Source: Paracoccaceae bacterium
Lineage (GTDB): Bacteria > Pseudomonadota > Alphaproteobacteria > Rhodobacterales > Rhodobacteraceae
Direction: 5' to 3'
Length of the DNA: 64,000 nt
Assembly: GCA_030750975.1 (NCBI GenBank)
Contig: JASMHC010000015.1
Coordinates: forward strand, 372,001-436,000
Shown: in pieces, positions 35,801 through 45,620 of the stretch
Layout of the letters: each line of letters begins with the position of its first letter
How positions within the stretch are numbered: position 1 is the stretch's first letter
Translations under genes and position numbers: made by a program
Notes under the pieces: generated by a model
Database searches by the model: none
What the model saw: only the letters and a program-made list of their open reading frames with translations
What the model was told of the DNA's origin: nothing

Positions 35801-36478
35801 GTGATCGAGTTCAAATCGGCAGGCTATTCCTATGGCGGAAAGGCCCTTTTCGGGGGGGTTGATCTTGATTTGGCCAGCGGCTCGTTCCATTTCCTGACCG
35901 GGCCGTCGGGTGTCGGCAAATCGACCCTGCTGAAACTATGCTATGGCGAGCTGCGCCCGACCGAGGGCAACGTCACCCTGTTCGGAAAAGACCTGCACCA
36001 TATGGACCGCGATGAATTGGCGGCCGCACGGCGCCGGATCGGGGTGGTGCATCAGGATTGCCAGTTTCTTGACCATTTGCCGCTGGACGAAAATATCGGC
36101 CTGCCGCTGGCGGTGGCCGAACGCGGTGTGTTGAAGGATGAAAGCAACCTGAAAGAGCTGATCGCCTGGGTCGGACTAAGCCAGCGGGCCAATGCCCTGC
36201 CGCCCGAATTGTCCGGCGGCGAACGCCAAAGGGCGGCGTTGGCGCGGGCGGTGATCATGTCGCCCGATGTCATTCTGGCCGACGAACCGACCGGAAATGT
36301 CGATTGGGAAATGTCGCAAAGGCTGCTGCGCCTGCTGGTCGAGCTGAACCGGATGGGCAAGACGATCCTGGTGGCGACCCATGATCTGCAACTGATCCGC
36401 GCCGCGAAAACCCAGGTTCAGGCGCGGGTGTTGCGGATTTCCGACCGGCAGCTGCAATTGGCGGGGGCGGATTTGTGA
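35801..36478 (+). CDS. ftsE: Cell division ATP-binding protein FtsE
   Basis: ATPase (225 residues) of the FtsEX complex, which regulates peptidoglycan hydrolases at the septum. Walker A GPSGVGKST (34-42), signature LSGGERQRA, Walker B VILADEPTGNVD. The start is GTG at 35801, preceded by GTCAGGG. It overlaps ftsX (TGATG). Length and neighbours ftsX and plsC are usual for the group. Confidence 0.93.
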   Translation: MIEFKSAGYSYGGKALFGGVDLDLASGSFHFLTGPSGVGKSTLLKLCYGELRPTEGNVTLFGKDLHHMDRDELAAARRRIGVVHQDCQFLDHLPLDENIGLPLAVAERGVLKDESNLKELIAWVGLSQRANALPPELSGGERQRAALARAVIMSPDVILADEPTGNVDWEMSQRLLRLLVELNRMGKTILVATHDLQLIRAAKTQVQARVLRISDRQLQLAGADL

Positions 36479-37380
36479 TGTCGGTTGCCGCGGATTTCAT
36501 TGCCGTATTTATTCGCGACGCCCAGTCGGACCGCGTGGTGCCGCCGACGGGCTATACCGCGACGCTGACCCTGTTCACCGCAGGCGCGATGGCGTTTCTG
36601 GCGGTGTTTGCGCTGGCGCTGTCGCTGGCCTCGGGCCGGTTGGCGGATCGCTGGGGCGAGGATCTGGCCAAAAGCGTGACCGTGCGGATCTCGGCCCCGC
36701 TGGATCAGGTGGCGGCCCAGACCGCTGCCGCCGTGCGGGTGCTTGAGACGACCGCGGGGATCGCCTCGGTCCGGGTGCTGACATCGGCCGAGCAACAGGC
36801 GCTTCTGTCGCCCTGGTTCGGGCCGGATGTGCCGATTGACGATCTGCCCATTCCAAAGCTGATCGAGGTGATCGAAACCGACGACGGCTTTGATGCCACC
36901 GGCCTGCGCCTGCGGTTGCAGACCGAGGCCCCTGGGGCGGTGCTGGACGATCACACCCGCTGGCGCAAACCGCTGACCGTGGCGGCAGGGCGTTTGCGCA
37001 GCCTGGGATGGACGTCGATTCTGATCATCGGCGCGGCGACAGCGGCGATGATCACGCTGGCAGCCAATGCCGCATTGGCGGCGAACCTTCAGGTGATCCG
37101 GGTGCTGCGCCTGATTGGCGCGACCGATGGCTATATTGCCCGCGCCTTTATCCGCCGCTTCACCTTGCGCGCCTTGGGCGGTGCCCTGATCGGCGCAACC
37201 ATCGGGATGCTGGCGATCTGGCTGTTGCCCGAAGCCGGCGACGACCGCATCTTTCTGACCGGTTTGGGGTTCCGGCAAAGCCAGTGGTTCCTGCCGCTGA
37301 TCATTCCGGTTCTGGCGGCTGTGGTGGCCTTCTTTGCCACAAGGGCCGCCGCCACCCGCGCCTTGGGAAGGTTGTCGTGA
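36478..37380 (+). CDS. ftsX: Cell division permease FtsX
   Basis: A 300-residue membrane partner of FtsE. The first helix spans about residues 30-50 (LFTAGAMAFLAVFALALSLA), followed by a periplasmic domain that would contact hydrolase activators, then three helices in the C-terminal FtsX/MacB-like part (MITLAANAALAANLQVIRVLRLIGA...). The ATG at 36478 overlaps the ftsE stop. It ends in an overlap with plsC (TGATG pattern again). Confidence 0.9.
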   Translation: MSVAADFIAVFIRDAQSDRVVPPTGYTATLTLFTAGAMAFLAVFALALSLASGRLADRWGEDLAKSVTVRISAPLDQVAAQTAAAVRVLETTAGIASVRVLTSAEQQALLSPWFGPDVPIDDLPIPKLIEVIETDDGFDATGLRLRLQTEAPGAVLDDHTRWRKPLTVAAGRLRSLGWTSILIIGAATAAMITLAANAALAANLQVIRVLRLIGATDGYIARAFIRRFTLRALGGALIGATIGMLAIWLLPEAGDDRIFLTGLGFRQSQWFLPLIIPVLAAVVAFFATRAAATRALGRLS

Positions 37381-38114
37381 TGGGCTATGCTTTCCAATGG
37401 GTCCGTTCGCTGATCTTTGTCGGGCTGATGTATCTGATGATGGCGATCCTGGGGATATTGCTGGCCCCGTTTGCCATCCTGTCGGTCAGGGGCGCGTATT
37501 TCGCCGTTCACCTTTATTGCCGCTGGGTGCGCTGGTCGGCGCGGTGGATCGCCGGTTTGCGCAGTGAAATCCGCGGCACCCCACCAACGGGCGAGGTGCT
37601 GCTGGCCCCGAAACACCAAAGCTTTTTCGACATCATCATGATCGTCTCGGTCATCCCGAAGCCGAAATTCATCATGAAGTCATCCCTTGTCTACGCGCCG
37701 GTTCTTGGCCAGTTTGCCAAGCGTATCGGCTGCATTCCGGTTGACCGGGGCCGGGGGGCCGAAGCGGTTTCGCAGATGGTCAAAGGTGTGATGCGCGAGG
37801 GGGCACCCAAGGGTCAGCTGGTGATCTATCCGCAGGGCACACGGGTGGCTCCGGGCGCGGATAAGCCTTATAAAATAGGCACTTATGTGCTTTATGAGAA
37901 AACCGGCCAGACCGTGGTGCCCGCCGCGACCAATGTCGGCGTCTTCTGGCCGCGCACTGGCATTTACCGCAAGCCAGGTTTGGCGGTGGTTGAATTCCTC
38001 GACCCGATCGAACCGGGTCTGGATCGCGACCGGTTCATGGCCAAACTGGAAGACGTGGTCGAGCGCCATTCCAACGCGCTGATGCGCGAAGCCGGGTTCG
38101 ATCCCGAGGCCTGA
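37380..38114 (+). CDS. plsC: 1-acyl-sn-glycerol-3-phosphate acyltransferase (PlsC)
   Basis: Acylates lysophosphatidic acid to phosphatidic acid in membrane lipid synthesis. The 244-residue protein has an N-terminal hydrophobic helix and the acyltransferase motif HX4D at His79/Asp84 (KHQSFFD). The later substrate-binding motif reads YPQGTRVAPG, a normal variant of PEGTR. The ATG at 37380 overlaps the ftsX stop; longer frames through ftsX are shadows. Confidence 0.9.
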   Translation: MGYAFQWVRSLIFVGLMYLMMAILGILLAPFAILSVRGAYFAVHLYCRWVRWSARWIAGLRSEIRGTPPTGEVLLAPKHQSFFDIIMIVSVIPKPKFIMKSSLVYAPVLGQFAKRIGCIPVDRGRGAEAVSQMVKGVMREGAPKGQLVIYPQGTRVAPGADKPYKIGTYVLYEKTGQTVVPAATNVGVFWPRTGIYRKPGLAVVEFLDPIEPGLDRDRFMAKLEDVVERHSNALMREAGFDPEA

Positions 38115-38240
38115 TTTCGTCAATACTTTGCCGAGCCTCAGGCAAATGACCCCAACTTATCCTTGCTGATTGCGTATTTCGGCCCAATTCGCCGCGTATC
38201 CCTTTGTTGTTTCGAAAACACGACCAAAGGGCAAAAGGCC

Positions 38241-39494
38241 ATGGAAAACGGCGGAAAGCTTCTGATTTACGCTCCGGTTCCTGTCTATCGGCAGGACGCA
38301 ACGCTTTATCTTGAAAATCAGGCCAATGTGGGTGTCGCCCGCTGGGCCGAGAATTTCGGCCATGTCGATGTGATGATGCCGGTGCGCGATCTGCCGCCGC
38401 CCCTTGGATGGTCGGCGATTTCGGATGATGCTCCGTTGCCCCGGAATGTCGATCTGCATCTGCTGCCGACCGCCTATCGCCCCGACCAGTTTCTGCGTGC
38501 CTATGCCGGGACCCGCAGCCGTATTGAAGACCTGATCGACCGCAACGACTATCTGTCCTTCGCAATCGGCGGTTTGTTCGGCGATTGGGGGGCTGTGTCC
38601 GGTTTTGCCGCCAAGGCCAAGGGCCGCCCCTTCGCGGTTTGGGCGGATCGCGTGGAATCCGAGGTGGTCCGCCTGGGCCGCAATGACGGCAACTGGCGCC
38701 GCCGGTTGCAGGCGCATCTTTACCACCGCCCGATGGCGGTGCTGGAACACGCGGTGATCCGCCGGTCGGCGCTGGGCCTGTTCCACGGGATGGAGACGTT
38801 CAATGCCTATGCGCCCTATTCGGACAAGCCGAAAGTGGTGCATGACATCCTGCTTGAAAGATCGGACCATATCCCGACCCAAGACTTGCGCAAAAAGATC
38901 ATGACCAGCGGTCAGGGACCGTTGAAGATCGTCTTTGCAGGTCGGGCCGATCCGATGAAAGGTCCGCTGGAATGGGTGGAAGTGCTGGAAAAGCTGGCCG
39001 CCAACGGGGTGGATTTCCAGGCCACATGGCTGGGCGACGGGGCGCTTCTGGACGACATGAAACAGGCCGTGGAAAGGGCAGGCCTAAGCGGCCGCGTTGC
39101 GCTTCCCGGCTTTGTCACCGACCGCCAGCAGGTGCTGACCGCGTTGCGCAAGGCGCATATTCACATGTTCTGCCACAAAACCCCGGAAAGCCCGCGTAAC
39201 CTGATCGAGGCCCTGATCTCGGGCACGCCGATCATCGGCTATGACGGGGCCTATGCCCGCGATCTGGTGCATGGCCATTCGGGTGGTGCGTTTGTCGAGA
39301 TCGGAGATACCGGCGGCCTTGCGCAGCTGGTCACGGCGATTGACGCCGACCGGTCCCGCTTGGCGCAGCTGATCGAGGACGCCTATAACGATGGCAAGAT
39401 TTTCAGCTCGGACGCGGTGTTCAAACACCGCAGCGATCTGATCAAGGAATACCTGCCGGGTCCGGCAAAAGAAAAAGCCCCGCTTCACGCTTGA
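38241..39494 (+). CDS. Family 1/4-type glycosyltransferase
   Basis: A 417-residue GT-B fold glycosyltransferase. The C-terminal nucleotide-sugar half is recognised from KIVFAGRADPMKGPLEWVEV, the ATWLGDGALLDDM segment and the acidic FCHKTPESPRNLIEALISG, equivalent to the E-x7-E region of GT4 enzymes. The N-terminal half is divergent. It probably builds an exopolysaccharide, lipopolysaccharide or glycolipid; donor and acceptor are unknown. The ATG at 38241 has AAAGGGCAAAAGG upstream. A hairpin overlaps its last codons. Confidence 0.8.
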   Translation: MENGGKLLIYAPVPVYRQDATLYLENQANVGVARWAENFGHVDVMMPVRDLPPPLGWSAISDDAPLPRNVDLHLLPTAYRPDQFLRAYAGTRSRIEDLIDRNDYLSFAIGGLFGDWGAVSGFAAKAKGRPFAVWADRVESEVVRLGRNDGNWRRRLQAHLYHRPMAVLEHAVIRRSALGLFHGMETFNAYAPYSDKPKVVHDILLERSDHIPTQDLRKKIMTSGQGPLKIVFAGRADPMKGPLEWVEVLEKLAANGVDFQATWLGDGALLDDMKQAVERAGLSGRVALPGFVTDRQQVLTALRKAHIHMFCHKTPESPRNLIEALISGTPIIGYDGAYARDLVHGHSGGAFVEIGDTGGLAQLVTAIDADRSRLAQLIEDAYNDGKIFSSDAVFKHRSDLIKEYLPGPAKEKAPLHA

Positions 39495-39508
39495 AGCCGG
39501 GCCTTTAC
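39473..39508 (+). terminator. Hairpin overlapping the end of the glycosyltransferase gene
   Basis: AAAGCCCCGCTTCA pairs, with small bulges, with TTGAAGCCGGGCCTTT around CGC, spanning the stop codon at 39492-39494 and ending TTTACTA. It probably ends the rightward transcript before the convergent lpd gene. Confidence 0.45.
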
Positions 39509-39509
39509 T

Positions 39510-39554
39510 AGAGCGTTTGAGATCAACTTGAGACGTGAAGTTGATTTCGAAACG
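39510..39554. repeat. Dispersed intergenic repeat, copy B
   Basis: Holds the 17-base core AAGTTGATTTCGAAACG (39538-39554), identical to the core in copy C (60056-60072). The arms CGTTT...ATCAACTT (39514-39529) and AAGTTGAT...AAACG (39538-39554) make it an imperfect hairpin. It lies between two convergent genes. Confidence 0.65.
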
Positions 39555-39576
39555 ATTTACGTCTTAGCCAAACCGC

Positions 39577-40968
39577 TTACGCATGGATCGGCCCGTCGCC
39601 GCAGGCCAGCGCCGCTTCGCGTACCGCTTCGGAATAGGTCGGGTGGGCGTGGCAGGTCAGGGCGATATCCTCGGCCGAGGCGCCGAATTCCATCGCAACA
39701 CAAATTTCGTGGATCATGTCACCGGCGGCAGGTCCGATGATCGCGGCCCCCAGCACGCGGTCGGTTTCAGCATCGGCGATGATCTTGACGAACCCTTCGC
39801 TCTGACCGATGGCTTTCGCGCGGGCGTTGCCCATGAAGCTGAACTTGCCGACTTTGGGTTTGGTGCCTGCGGCCTTCAGCGCGTCTTCGGTCTGGCCCAC
39901 CGTGGCAACCTCGGGCGTGGTGTAGACCACGCCGGGGATGACGCCGTAGTTGACATGCCCATGCTTGCCCGCGATCACCTCGGCCACGGCCATGCCTTCG
40001 TCCTCGGCCTTATGCGCCAGCATCGGGCCTTCGATCACGTCGCCGATGGCGTAGACGCCCGCGACGTTGGTGGCCCAATGGGCGTCGGTGGCGATCTGGC
40101 CACGCTCGGTCATTTTCACACCCAGCGCCTCAAGGCCAAGCCCGTCGGTGAACGGCTTGCGCCCCGTTGCGACAAGGACGACATCGGCGTCCAGAACCTC
40201 GGTCGCGTCGGGGGTTTTCTTCAGCGCGTAGCTGACTTTGGCCTTGGTCTTGGTGGTTTCAACGCCCGAGACAGCCGCGCCCATGACAAACTTAAGCCCT
40301 TGTTTTTCAAGGATACGTTTGAAAGTGCGCTGGACGTCCTTGTCCATTCCGGGGGTGATGGCGTCCATGTATTCAACGACCGTGACGTCCGATCCAAGAC
40401 GCGCATAGACCGAGCCAAGTTCAAGCCCGATGACGCCAGCGCCGATCACGACCATTTTCTTCGGAACCTTCGGAAGGTCCAGCGCGCCGGTCGAGGTGAC
40501 GACGATCTTTTCGTCTATTTCAACACCCGGCAATGACGCGGCTTCCGAGCCTGAGGCGATGACGATGTTCTTGGTCTCATAGGTGGTCTCACCGACCTGA
40601 ACCTTGCCCGCCGCCGGAATGGTGGCCCAGCCCTTGATCCAGTCGATCTTGTTCTTCTTGAACAGAAACTCGATGCCGCCGGTATTCTGGCCGACAACCT
40701 CGGATTTATAGGTTTTCATCTGCTCCCAATCGACCGAGGGTGCTTTGCCCTTGAGACCCATGCCTGCGAAATTATGCTGCGCGTCGTGCAGGTTATGCGT
40801 CGCGTGCAGCAGCGCCTTTGACGGGATACAGCCGACGTTGAGGCAAGTGCCGCCGAGGGTGTCGCGGCCTTCGACAACAGCCGTTTTCAGGCCAAGCTGG
40901 GCGCAGCGGATGGCCGAGACATAGCCGCCGGGGCCGGCTCCGATGATGATGACGTCATATTGGGACAT
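39577..40968 (-). CDS. lpdA: Dihydrolipoyl dehydrogenase (E3)
   Basis: A flavoprotein of 463 residues that reoxidises the lipoyl groups of the 2-oxoglutarate dehydrogenase complex and passes electrons to NAD+. FAD motif [10 protein letters not shown] (7-16), redox disulfide Cys42/Cys47 in [16 protein letters not shown] motif [12 protein letters not shown], and catalytic dyad HAHPTYSE near the C-terminus. It is the last gene of the leftward sucC...lpd run, 121 bases after sucB, with a strong inverted-repeat element between them. Confidence 0.95.
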   Translation of the reverse strand: MSQYDVIIIGAGPGGYVSAIRCAQLGLKTAVVEGRDTLGGTCLNVGCIPSKALLHATHNLHDAQHNFAGMGLKGKAPSVDWEQMKTYKSEVVGQNTGGIEFLFKKNKIDWIKGWATIPAAGKVQVGETTYETKNIVIASGSEAASLPGVEIDEKIVVTSTGALDLPKVPKKMVVIGAGVIGLELGSVYARLGSDVTVVEYMDAITPGMDKDVQRTFKRILEKQGLKFVMGAAVSGVETTKTKAKVSYALKKTPDATEVLDADVVLVATGRKPFTDGLGLEALGVKMTERGQIATDAHWATNVAGVYAIGDVIEGPMLAHKAEDEGMAVAEVIAGKHGHVNYGVIPGVVYTTPEVATVGQTEDALKAAGTKPKVGKFSFMGNARAKAIGQSEGFVKIIADAETDRVLGAAIIGPAAGDMIHEICVAMEFGASAEDIALTCHAHPTYSEAVREAALACGDGPIHA

Positions 40969-41006
40969 GGGTGTCTCCTGTTTTTCAAATGTGTTGCGGA
41001 CTTTTC

Positions 41007-41081
41007 GCCCGGCATCGCCGGGCAGCGCCCGACCCTCCCCATGGGAGGGCGCTTTGCACCCACCCAGGGTCGGGCGCTGCC
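41007..41081. repeat. Nested inverted-repeat element between sucB and lpd
   Basis: GGCAGCGCCCGACCCT (41021-41036) and AGGGTCGGGCGCTGCC (41066-41081) are perfect 16-bp arms. Inside lies CCCTCCC/GGGAGGG (41033-41039 and 41043-41049). Just left lies GCCCGGC/GCCGGGC (41007-41013 and 41017-41023). It has the look of an extragenic palindromic element and could process or attenuate the sucB-lpd message. Confidence 0.7.
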
Positions 41082-41089
41082 CTATGTGG

Positions 41090-42592
41090 TTACAAATCCA
41101 TCAACAAACGGCGCGGATCTTCAAGCGCTTCTTTCACGCGGACGAGGAAGGTCACGGCGCCTTTGCCGTCGACAATCCGGTGGTCATAGGACAGTGCAAG
41201 ATACATCATCGGCCGGATCACCACCTGACCGTTGATCGCGACCGGGCGGTCCTGAATTTTGTGCATCCCAAGGATACCCGACTGTGGCGGGTTCAGGATG
41301 GGCGAGGACATCAGCGAGCCGTAGACGCCGCCGTTCGAGATGGTGAAGGTGCCGCCCTGCATTTCGGCCATCGAAAGTTTGCCGTCACGGGCGCGTTTAC
41401 CTTTTTCCGAGATGGCTTTTTCAATCTCTGCAAAGCTCATGCTGTCGGCGTCGCGGATCACCGGCACGACCAGACCCTGAGGCGTACCAGCCGCGACACC
41501 CATATGGACGAAGTTTTTGTAAACGATGTCGGTGCCGTCGATTTCGGCGTTGACCTCGGGCACTTCTTTCAGCGCGTGGCAGCAGGCCTTGGTGAAGAAA
41601 GACATGAAGCCCAGACGGACGCCGTGTTTTTTCTCAAACAGGTCTTTGTATTCCTTGCGCAACTCCATCGTCGCGGTCATGTCCACCTCGTTATAGGTGG
41701 TCAGCATGGCGGCGGTGTTCTGGCTGTCTTTCAGGCGCTTGGCGATGGTCTGGCGCATCTTGGTCATCTTGACGCGCTCTTCGCGGGCGGCATCGTCGGC
41801 TGGAACCGGTGCCCGTGGGGCAGCGGGTGCGGCGGCCGGGGCCGGGGCTGCGGCGGCGGCTGCGACGGCTTTGGCGACGTCTTCCTTCATAACGCGGCCA
41901 TCGCGGCCGGTGCCGGTGACGGCGTCGCGGCTGATCCCGGCTTCGGCCATCGCCTTTTTGGCGCTGGGGGCGTCTTCGACATCGCCTTTGGCGGGCGCGG
42001 CAGGTGCGGCTGCGGCAGGGGCAGCGGCTGGGGCAGCAGCGGCACCCGAGGCCGAGATGACGCCGAGCTTGCCGCCTGCTTCAACCGTCACGCCATCGGC
42101 GGCGAGGATTTCGGTCAGCACACCGGCGGCGGGGGCGGGCACTTCGACCGAGACTTTATCGGTTTCCAGCTCGCACAGCATTTCGTCTTGGGCAACGGTG
42201 TCGCCTACTTGTTTGAACCAGCTTGAAACGGTGGCCTCGGTGACGCTTTCGCCAAGCGCCGGGACCATCACGTCAACCGCGTCGCTGCCAGCGCTGGCTG
42301 CGGGGGCGGTTTCGGCCGAGGGGCGGGGCTGAACGTCTTCCGCGCCTGCGGCTCCGGCCTCGGCGATGATCGCCAGCAGCGCGTCAACGCCAACGGTTTC
42401 GCCTTCGGCGGCAACGATATCGCCAAGGACGCCTGCAACGGGCGACGGGACTTCGACCGTCACCTTGTCGGTTTCCAGCTCGCAGAGCATTTCGTCAACG
42501 GCGATGCTGTCGCCCGGCTTTTTGAACCATGTGGCGACGGTGGCTTCGGTGACGGATTCGCCAAGGGTTGGGACACGTAGTTCGGTGCTCAT
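41090..42592 (-). CDS. sucB: Dihydrolipoyllysine-residue succinyltransferase (E2o) with two lipoyl domains
   Basis: The core subunit (500 residues) of 2-oxoglutarate dehydrogenase; it transfers the succinyl group to CoA. There are two N-terminal lipoyl domains rather than the usual one: lipoyl-lysines are Lys43 and Lys146, each in an ELETDKV(T/S)VEVP context. Alanine/proline-rich linkers follow, then a peripheral subunit-binding domain (about 215-255, ...[20 protein letters not shown]) and the catalytic domain ending in YDHRIVDG with the active histidine. It starts three bases after the sucA stop. Confidence 0.95.
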   Translation of the reverse strand: MSTELRVPTLGESVTEATVATWFKKPGDSIAVDEMLCELETDKVTVEVPSPVAGVLGDIVAAEGETVGVDALLAIIAEAGAAGAEDVQPRPSAETAPAASAGSDAVDVMVPALGESVTEATVSSWFKQVGDTVAQDEMLCELETDKVSVEVPAPAAGVLTEILAADGVTVEAGGKLGVISASGAAAAPAAAPAAAAPAAPAKGDVEDAPSAKKAMAEAGISRDAVTGTGRDGRVMKEDVAKAVAAAAAAPAPAAAPAAPRAPVPADDAAREERVKMTKMRQTIAKRLKDSQNTAAMLTTYNEVDMTATMELRKEYKDLFEKKHGVRLGFMSFFTKACCHALKEVPEVNAEIDGTDIVYKNFVHMGVAAGTPQGLVVPVIRDADSMSFAEIEKAISEKGKRARDGKLSMAEMQGGTFTISNGGVYGSLMSSPILNPPQSGILGMHKIQDRPVAINGQVVIRPMMYLALSYDHRIVDGKGAVTFLVRVKEALEDPRRLLMDL

Positions 42593-42595
42593 GGG

Positions 42596-45556
42596 TTATT
42601 TCCCTTCGATGGTCAGCGCTTCGTCAACGAGCGCGGCTTGTTGTGCTTTGTGAGATGAGGCAAGACCGGTGGCAGGCGAGGCCGAGGTTGCGCGGCCGGC
42701 ATAGACCGGACGCGAATGCTTGGCCCCGATGCGGGTCAGCGCCCATTCGATATTGGGTTCGATAAAGGTCCAGGCGCCCTGGTTCTTGGGTTCTTCCTGA
42801 CACCAGACCATTTCGGCGTTTTTGAAACGCTCGAGTTCCTTGATCAGCGACAGGGCCGGGAACGGGTAGTATTGTTCGATCCGCATCAGGTAGACATCGT
42901 CGATACCACGGGCGTCGCGTTCTTCAAGCAGGTCGTAATAGACTTTGCCCGAACACATGACGACACGCTTGATCTTGTCGTCGGCGACAAGGGTGGTGTC
43001 GGAGTTGCCCTTTTGCGCATCATCCCAGAGAACGCGGTGGAAGCTGGAGCCGGTGGCGAAATCCTCGGCGCTGGAAATGGCCAGCTTGTGGCGCAGCAGC
43101 GATTTCGGGGTCATCAGCACCAGCGGCTTGCGGAAGCTGCGGTGCAGCTGGCGGCGCAGGATGTGGAAATAGTTCGCCGGTGTCGTGCAATTGGCGACGA
43201 TCCAGTTGTCTTGCCCACACATTTGCAAAAATCGTTCCAGACGCGCCGAGCTGTGTTCGGGGCCTTGGCCCTCAAAGCCGTGGGGCAGCAGCATCACGAG
43301 GCCCGACATGCGCAGCCATTTGCTTTCGCCCGACGAAATGAACTGGTCGAACATGATCTGAGCGCCGTTGGCAAAGTCGCCGAACTGGGCTTCCCACATC
43401 ACAAGCGCGTTGGGTTCCGCCAGGCTGTAGCCGTATTCAAAGCCCAGAACCGCGTATTCCGACAGCATCGAGTCGATGACTTCATATTGCGCCTGACCCT
43501 GACGGATATTGTTCAGCGGATAGTAGCGTTCCTCGGTTTCCTGATTGATCAGGCCCGAATGGCGCTGGCTGAACGTGCCGCGGGTCGAATCCTGTCCGGC
43601 CAGACGGACGGGGTAGCCTTCGGTCAATAGCGAACCAAAGGCCAGCGCTTCGCCGGTGGCCCAGTCAAAGCCTGTGCCGCTGTCGAACATCTTTGCCTTG
43701 GCTTCGAGAAGGCGGCCAACGGTTTTATGCAGCGGATAGCCTTCGGGGGCGCGGGATAGCGCGGTGCCGATCTCGGCCATGGTTTCCGGCTTGATGGCGG
43801 TTTCGCCGCGCTGGTAGTCATCCTTGTTGCGGTCCAGATGGGACCAGCGGCCATCCAGCCAGTCGGCCTTGTTCGGCTTGAAGTTCTTGCCGGCTTCAAA
43901 CTCGTCATTCAGATGGGCCTGAAAGCCCGCTTTCATATCCTCGATCTCGCCTTCGGGGATCAGGCCGTCCTTGACCAGACGCTCGGTGTAAAGCGACAGG
44001 GTGGTTTTGTGCTTCTTGATCCGCTTGTACATGATCGGGTTGGTGAACATCGGCTCGTCGCCTTCGTTGTGACCGAAGCGGCGATAACAGAAGATGTCGA
44101 GCACCACGTCCTTGTGGAATTTCTGGCGGAACTCGGTGGCGACTTTGGCGGCGTGAACCACGGCTTCGGGGTCGTCGCCGTTGACGTGGAAAATCGGCGC
44201 TTCCACCATCAGGGCGATGTCGGTCGGATAAGGCGACGAGCGCGAGAAATGCGGCGCGGTGGTAAAGCCGATCTGGTTGTTCACCACGATATGCATCGTG
44301 CCGCCGGTCTTGTGCCCGACCAGACCCGACAGGCCAAAGCCTTCGGCGACCACGCCCTGACCGGCAAAAGCCGCGTCACCATGCAGCAGCACGGGAAGAA
44401 CCGAGATGCGATCGGCATCGTTCAGCTGGTCCTGCTTGGCGCGGACCTTGCCCAGCACGACCGGGTTCACCGCTTCCAGATGCGATGGGTTGGCGGTCAG
44501 CGACAGGTGGACCTTGTTGCCGTCAAATTCACGGTCGCTGGACGCGCCGAGGTGGTATTTCACGTCGCCCGATCCGTCCACGTCTTCGGGCTTGAACGAA
44601 CCGCCCTGGAATTCGTTGAAGATCGCGCGGTAGGGTTTGTTCATCACATTGGCCAGAACCGACAGGCGGCCCCGGTGGGGCATGCCGATGACAACCTCTT
44701 TCAGGCCAAGATTGCCGCCGCGTTTGATGATCTGCTCCATCGCGGGAACCAGCGCTTCGCCGCCATCAAGGCCGAAACGCTTGGTGCCCATGTATTTGAC
44801 ATGGAGGAACTTCTCGAAGCCTTCCGCCTCGACCAGCTTGTTGAGGATCGCCTTGCGGCCTTCGCGGGTGAAGGTGATTTCCTTGCCGTAGCCTTCGATC
44901 CGCTCTTTCAGCCAGGCCGATTGTTCGGGGTCCGAGATGTGCATGTATTGCAGCGCGAAAGTGCCGCAATAGGTGCGTTTGACGATATCGACGATCTGGC
45001 GCATCGAGGCGACCTGAAGGCCAAGCACGTTGTCGATGAAAATCGGGCGGTCCATATCGGCTTCGGAGAAGCCGTAGGATTTCGGATCAAGCTCGGGATG
45101 CGGGGTTTGATCGCGCATGCCCAGCGGATCAAGATCGGCCACCAGATGGCCGCGGATGCGGTAAGCGCGGATCAGCATCAGCGCACGGATGGAATCGAGA
45201 ACGGCGCGTTTGATCGCGTCTTCGGAGACCTCAACGCCTTTTTCGGCCGCCTTGGCCTTGATCTTGTCGCCTGCGCCTTTGGCCTCGGGCGCGGCGGCCC
45301 ACATACCGTCAAGCGCGGCGGTCAGATCGTCGTTCGGCTGAGGGGGCCAGTCGGTGCGTGCCCAGGACGGGCCTTCGGCTTCTTTCTTGACGGATACCTC
45401 GTCATCGCCCATCTGGCGGAAGAATTCCTGCCAGGCCTCATCAACCGCGTTCGGGTCGTTGGCATAGCGGGCATACATCTGTTCGAGGTATTCCGCATTA
45501 TGGCCCTGCATGAAACTGGAAGCGTGGAACTGGTCGTTGGGGCTTTGGTCCGTCAT
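42596..45556 (-). CDS. sucA: 2-Oxoglutarate dehydrogenase E1 component
   Basis: The thiamine diphosphate-dependent subunit (986 residues) that decarboxylates 2-oxoglutarate. The N-terminal E2-interaction segment (NAEYLEQMYARYANDP) and the MPHRGRLSVLANV and NNQIGFTT motifs of the E1o family are present, as is the ThDP/Mg site near GDAAFAGQGVVAEG. The ATG at 45556 is preferred over a GTG three codons earlier. It is preceded by a 10-bp hairpin and followed at once by sucB. Confidence 0.96.
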   Translation of the reverse strand: MTDQSPNDQFHASSFMQGHNAEYLEQMYARYANDPNAVDEAWQEFFRQMGDDEVSVKKEAEGPSWARTDWPPQPNDDLTAALDGMWAAAPEAKGAGDKIKAKAAEKGVEVSEDAIKRAVLDSIRALMLIRAYRIRGHLVADLDPLGMRDQTPHPELDPKSYGFSEADMDRPIFIDNVLGLQVASMRQIVDIVKRTYCGTFALQYMHISDPEQSAWLKERIEGYGKEITFTREGRKAILNKLVEAEGFEKFLHVKYMGTKRFGLDGGEALVPAMEQIIKRGGNLGLKEVVIGMPHRGRLSVLANVMNKPYRAIFNEFQGGSFKPEDVDGSGDVKYHLGASSDREFDGNKVHLSLTANPSHLEAVNPVVLGKVRAKQDQLNDADRISVLPVLLHGDAAFAGQGVVAEGFGLSGLVGHKTGGTMHIVVNNQIGFTTAPHFSRSSPYPTDIALMVEAPIFHVNGDDPEAVVHAAKVATEFRQKFHKDVVLDIFCYRRFGHNEGDEPMFTNPIMYKRIKKHKTTLSLYTERLVKDGLIPEGEIEDMKAGFQAHLNDEFEAGKNFKPNKADWLDGRWSHLDRNKDDYQRGETAIKPETMAEIGTALSRAPEGYPLHKTVGRLLEAKAKMFDSGTGFDWATGEALAFGSLLTEGYPVRLAGQDSTRGTFSQRHSGLINQETEERYYPLNNIRQGQAQYEVIDSMLSEYAVLGFEYGYSLAEPNALVMWEAQFGDFANGAQIMFDQFISSGESKWLRMSGLVMLLPHGFEGQGPEHSSARLERFLQMCGQDNWIVANCTTPANYFHILRRQLHRSFRKPLVLMTPKSLLRHKLAISSAEDFATGSSFHRVLWDDAQKGNSDTTLVADDKIKRVVMCSGKVYYDLLEERDARGIDDVYLMRIEQYYPFPALSLIKELERFKNAEMVWCQEEPKNQGAWTFIEPNIEWALTRIGAKHSRPVYAGRATSASPATGLASSHKAQQAALVDEALTIEGK

Positions 45557-45580
45557 TGGATGCACCTGTTGAAAATGGGT

Positions 45581-45610
45581 TTCCGCGCGTAGGCGTCCCC
45601 ACGCGCGGAA
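45581..45610. promoter_or_regulatory. Hairpin between sucD and sucA
   Basis: TTCCGCGCGT (45581-45590) and ACGCGCGGAA (45601-45610) are perfect 10-bp arms in the 64-base gap between sucD and sucA. No T-run follows in the direction of transcription, so it is more likely an RNA-processing or stability element than a terminator. Confidence 0.5.
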
Positions 45611-45620
45611 TGGTTTTTAT

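Noticed and set aside
43838-45592. 584-codon plus-strand frame opposite sucA
   Set aside because: Long antisense frames are common opposite GC-rich genes; the sucA protein matches the E1o family throughout, and the plus-strand product has no recognisable content.
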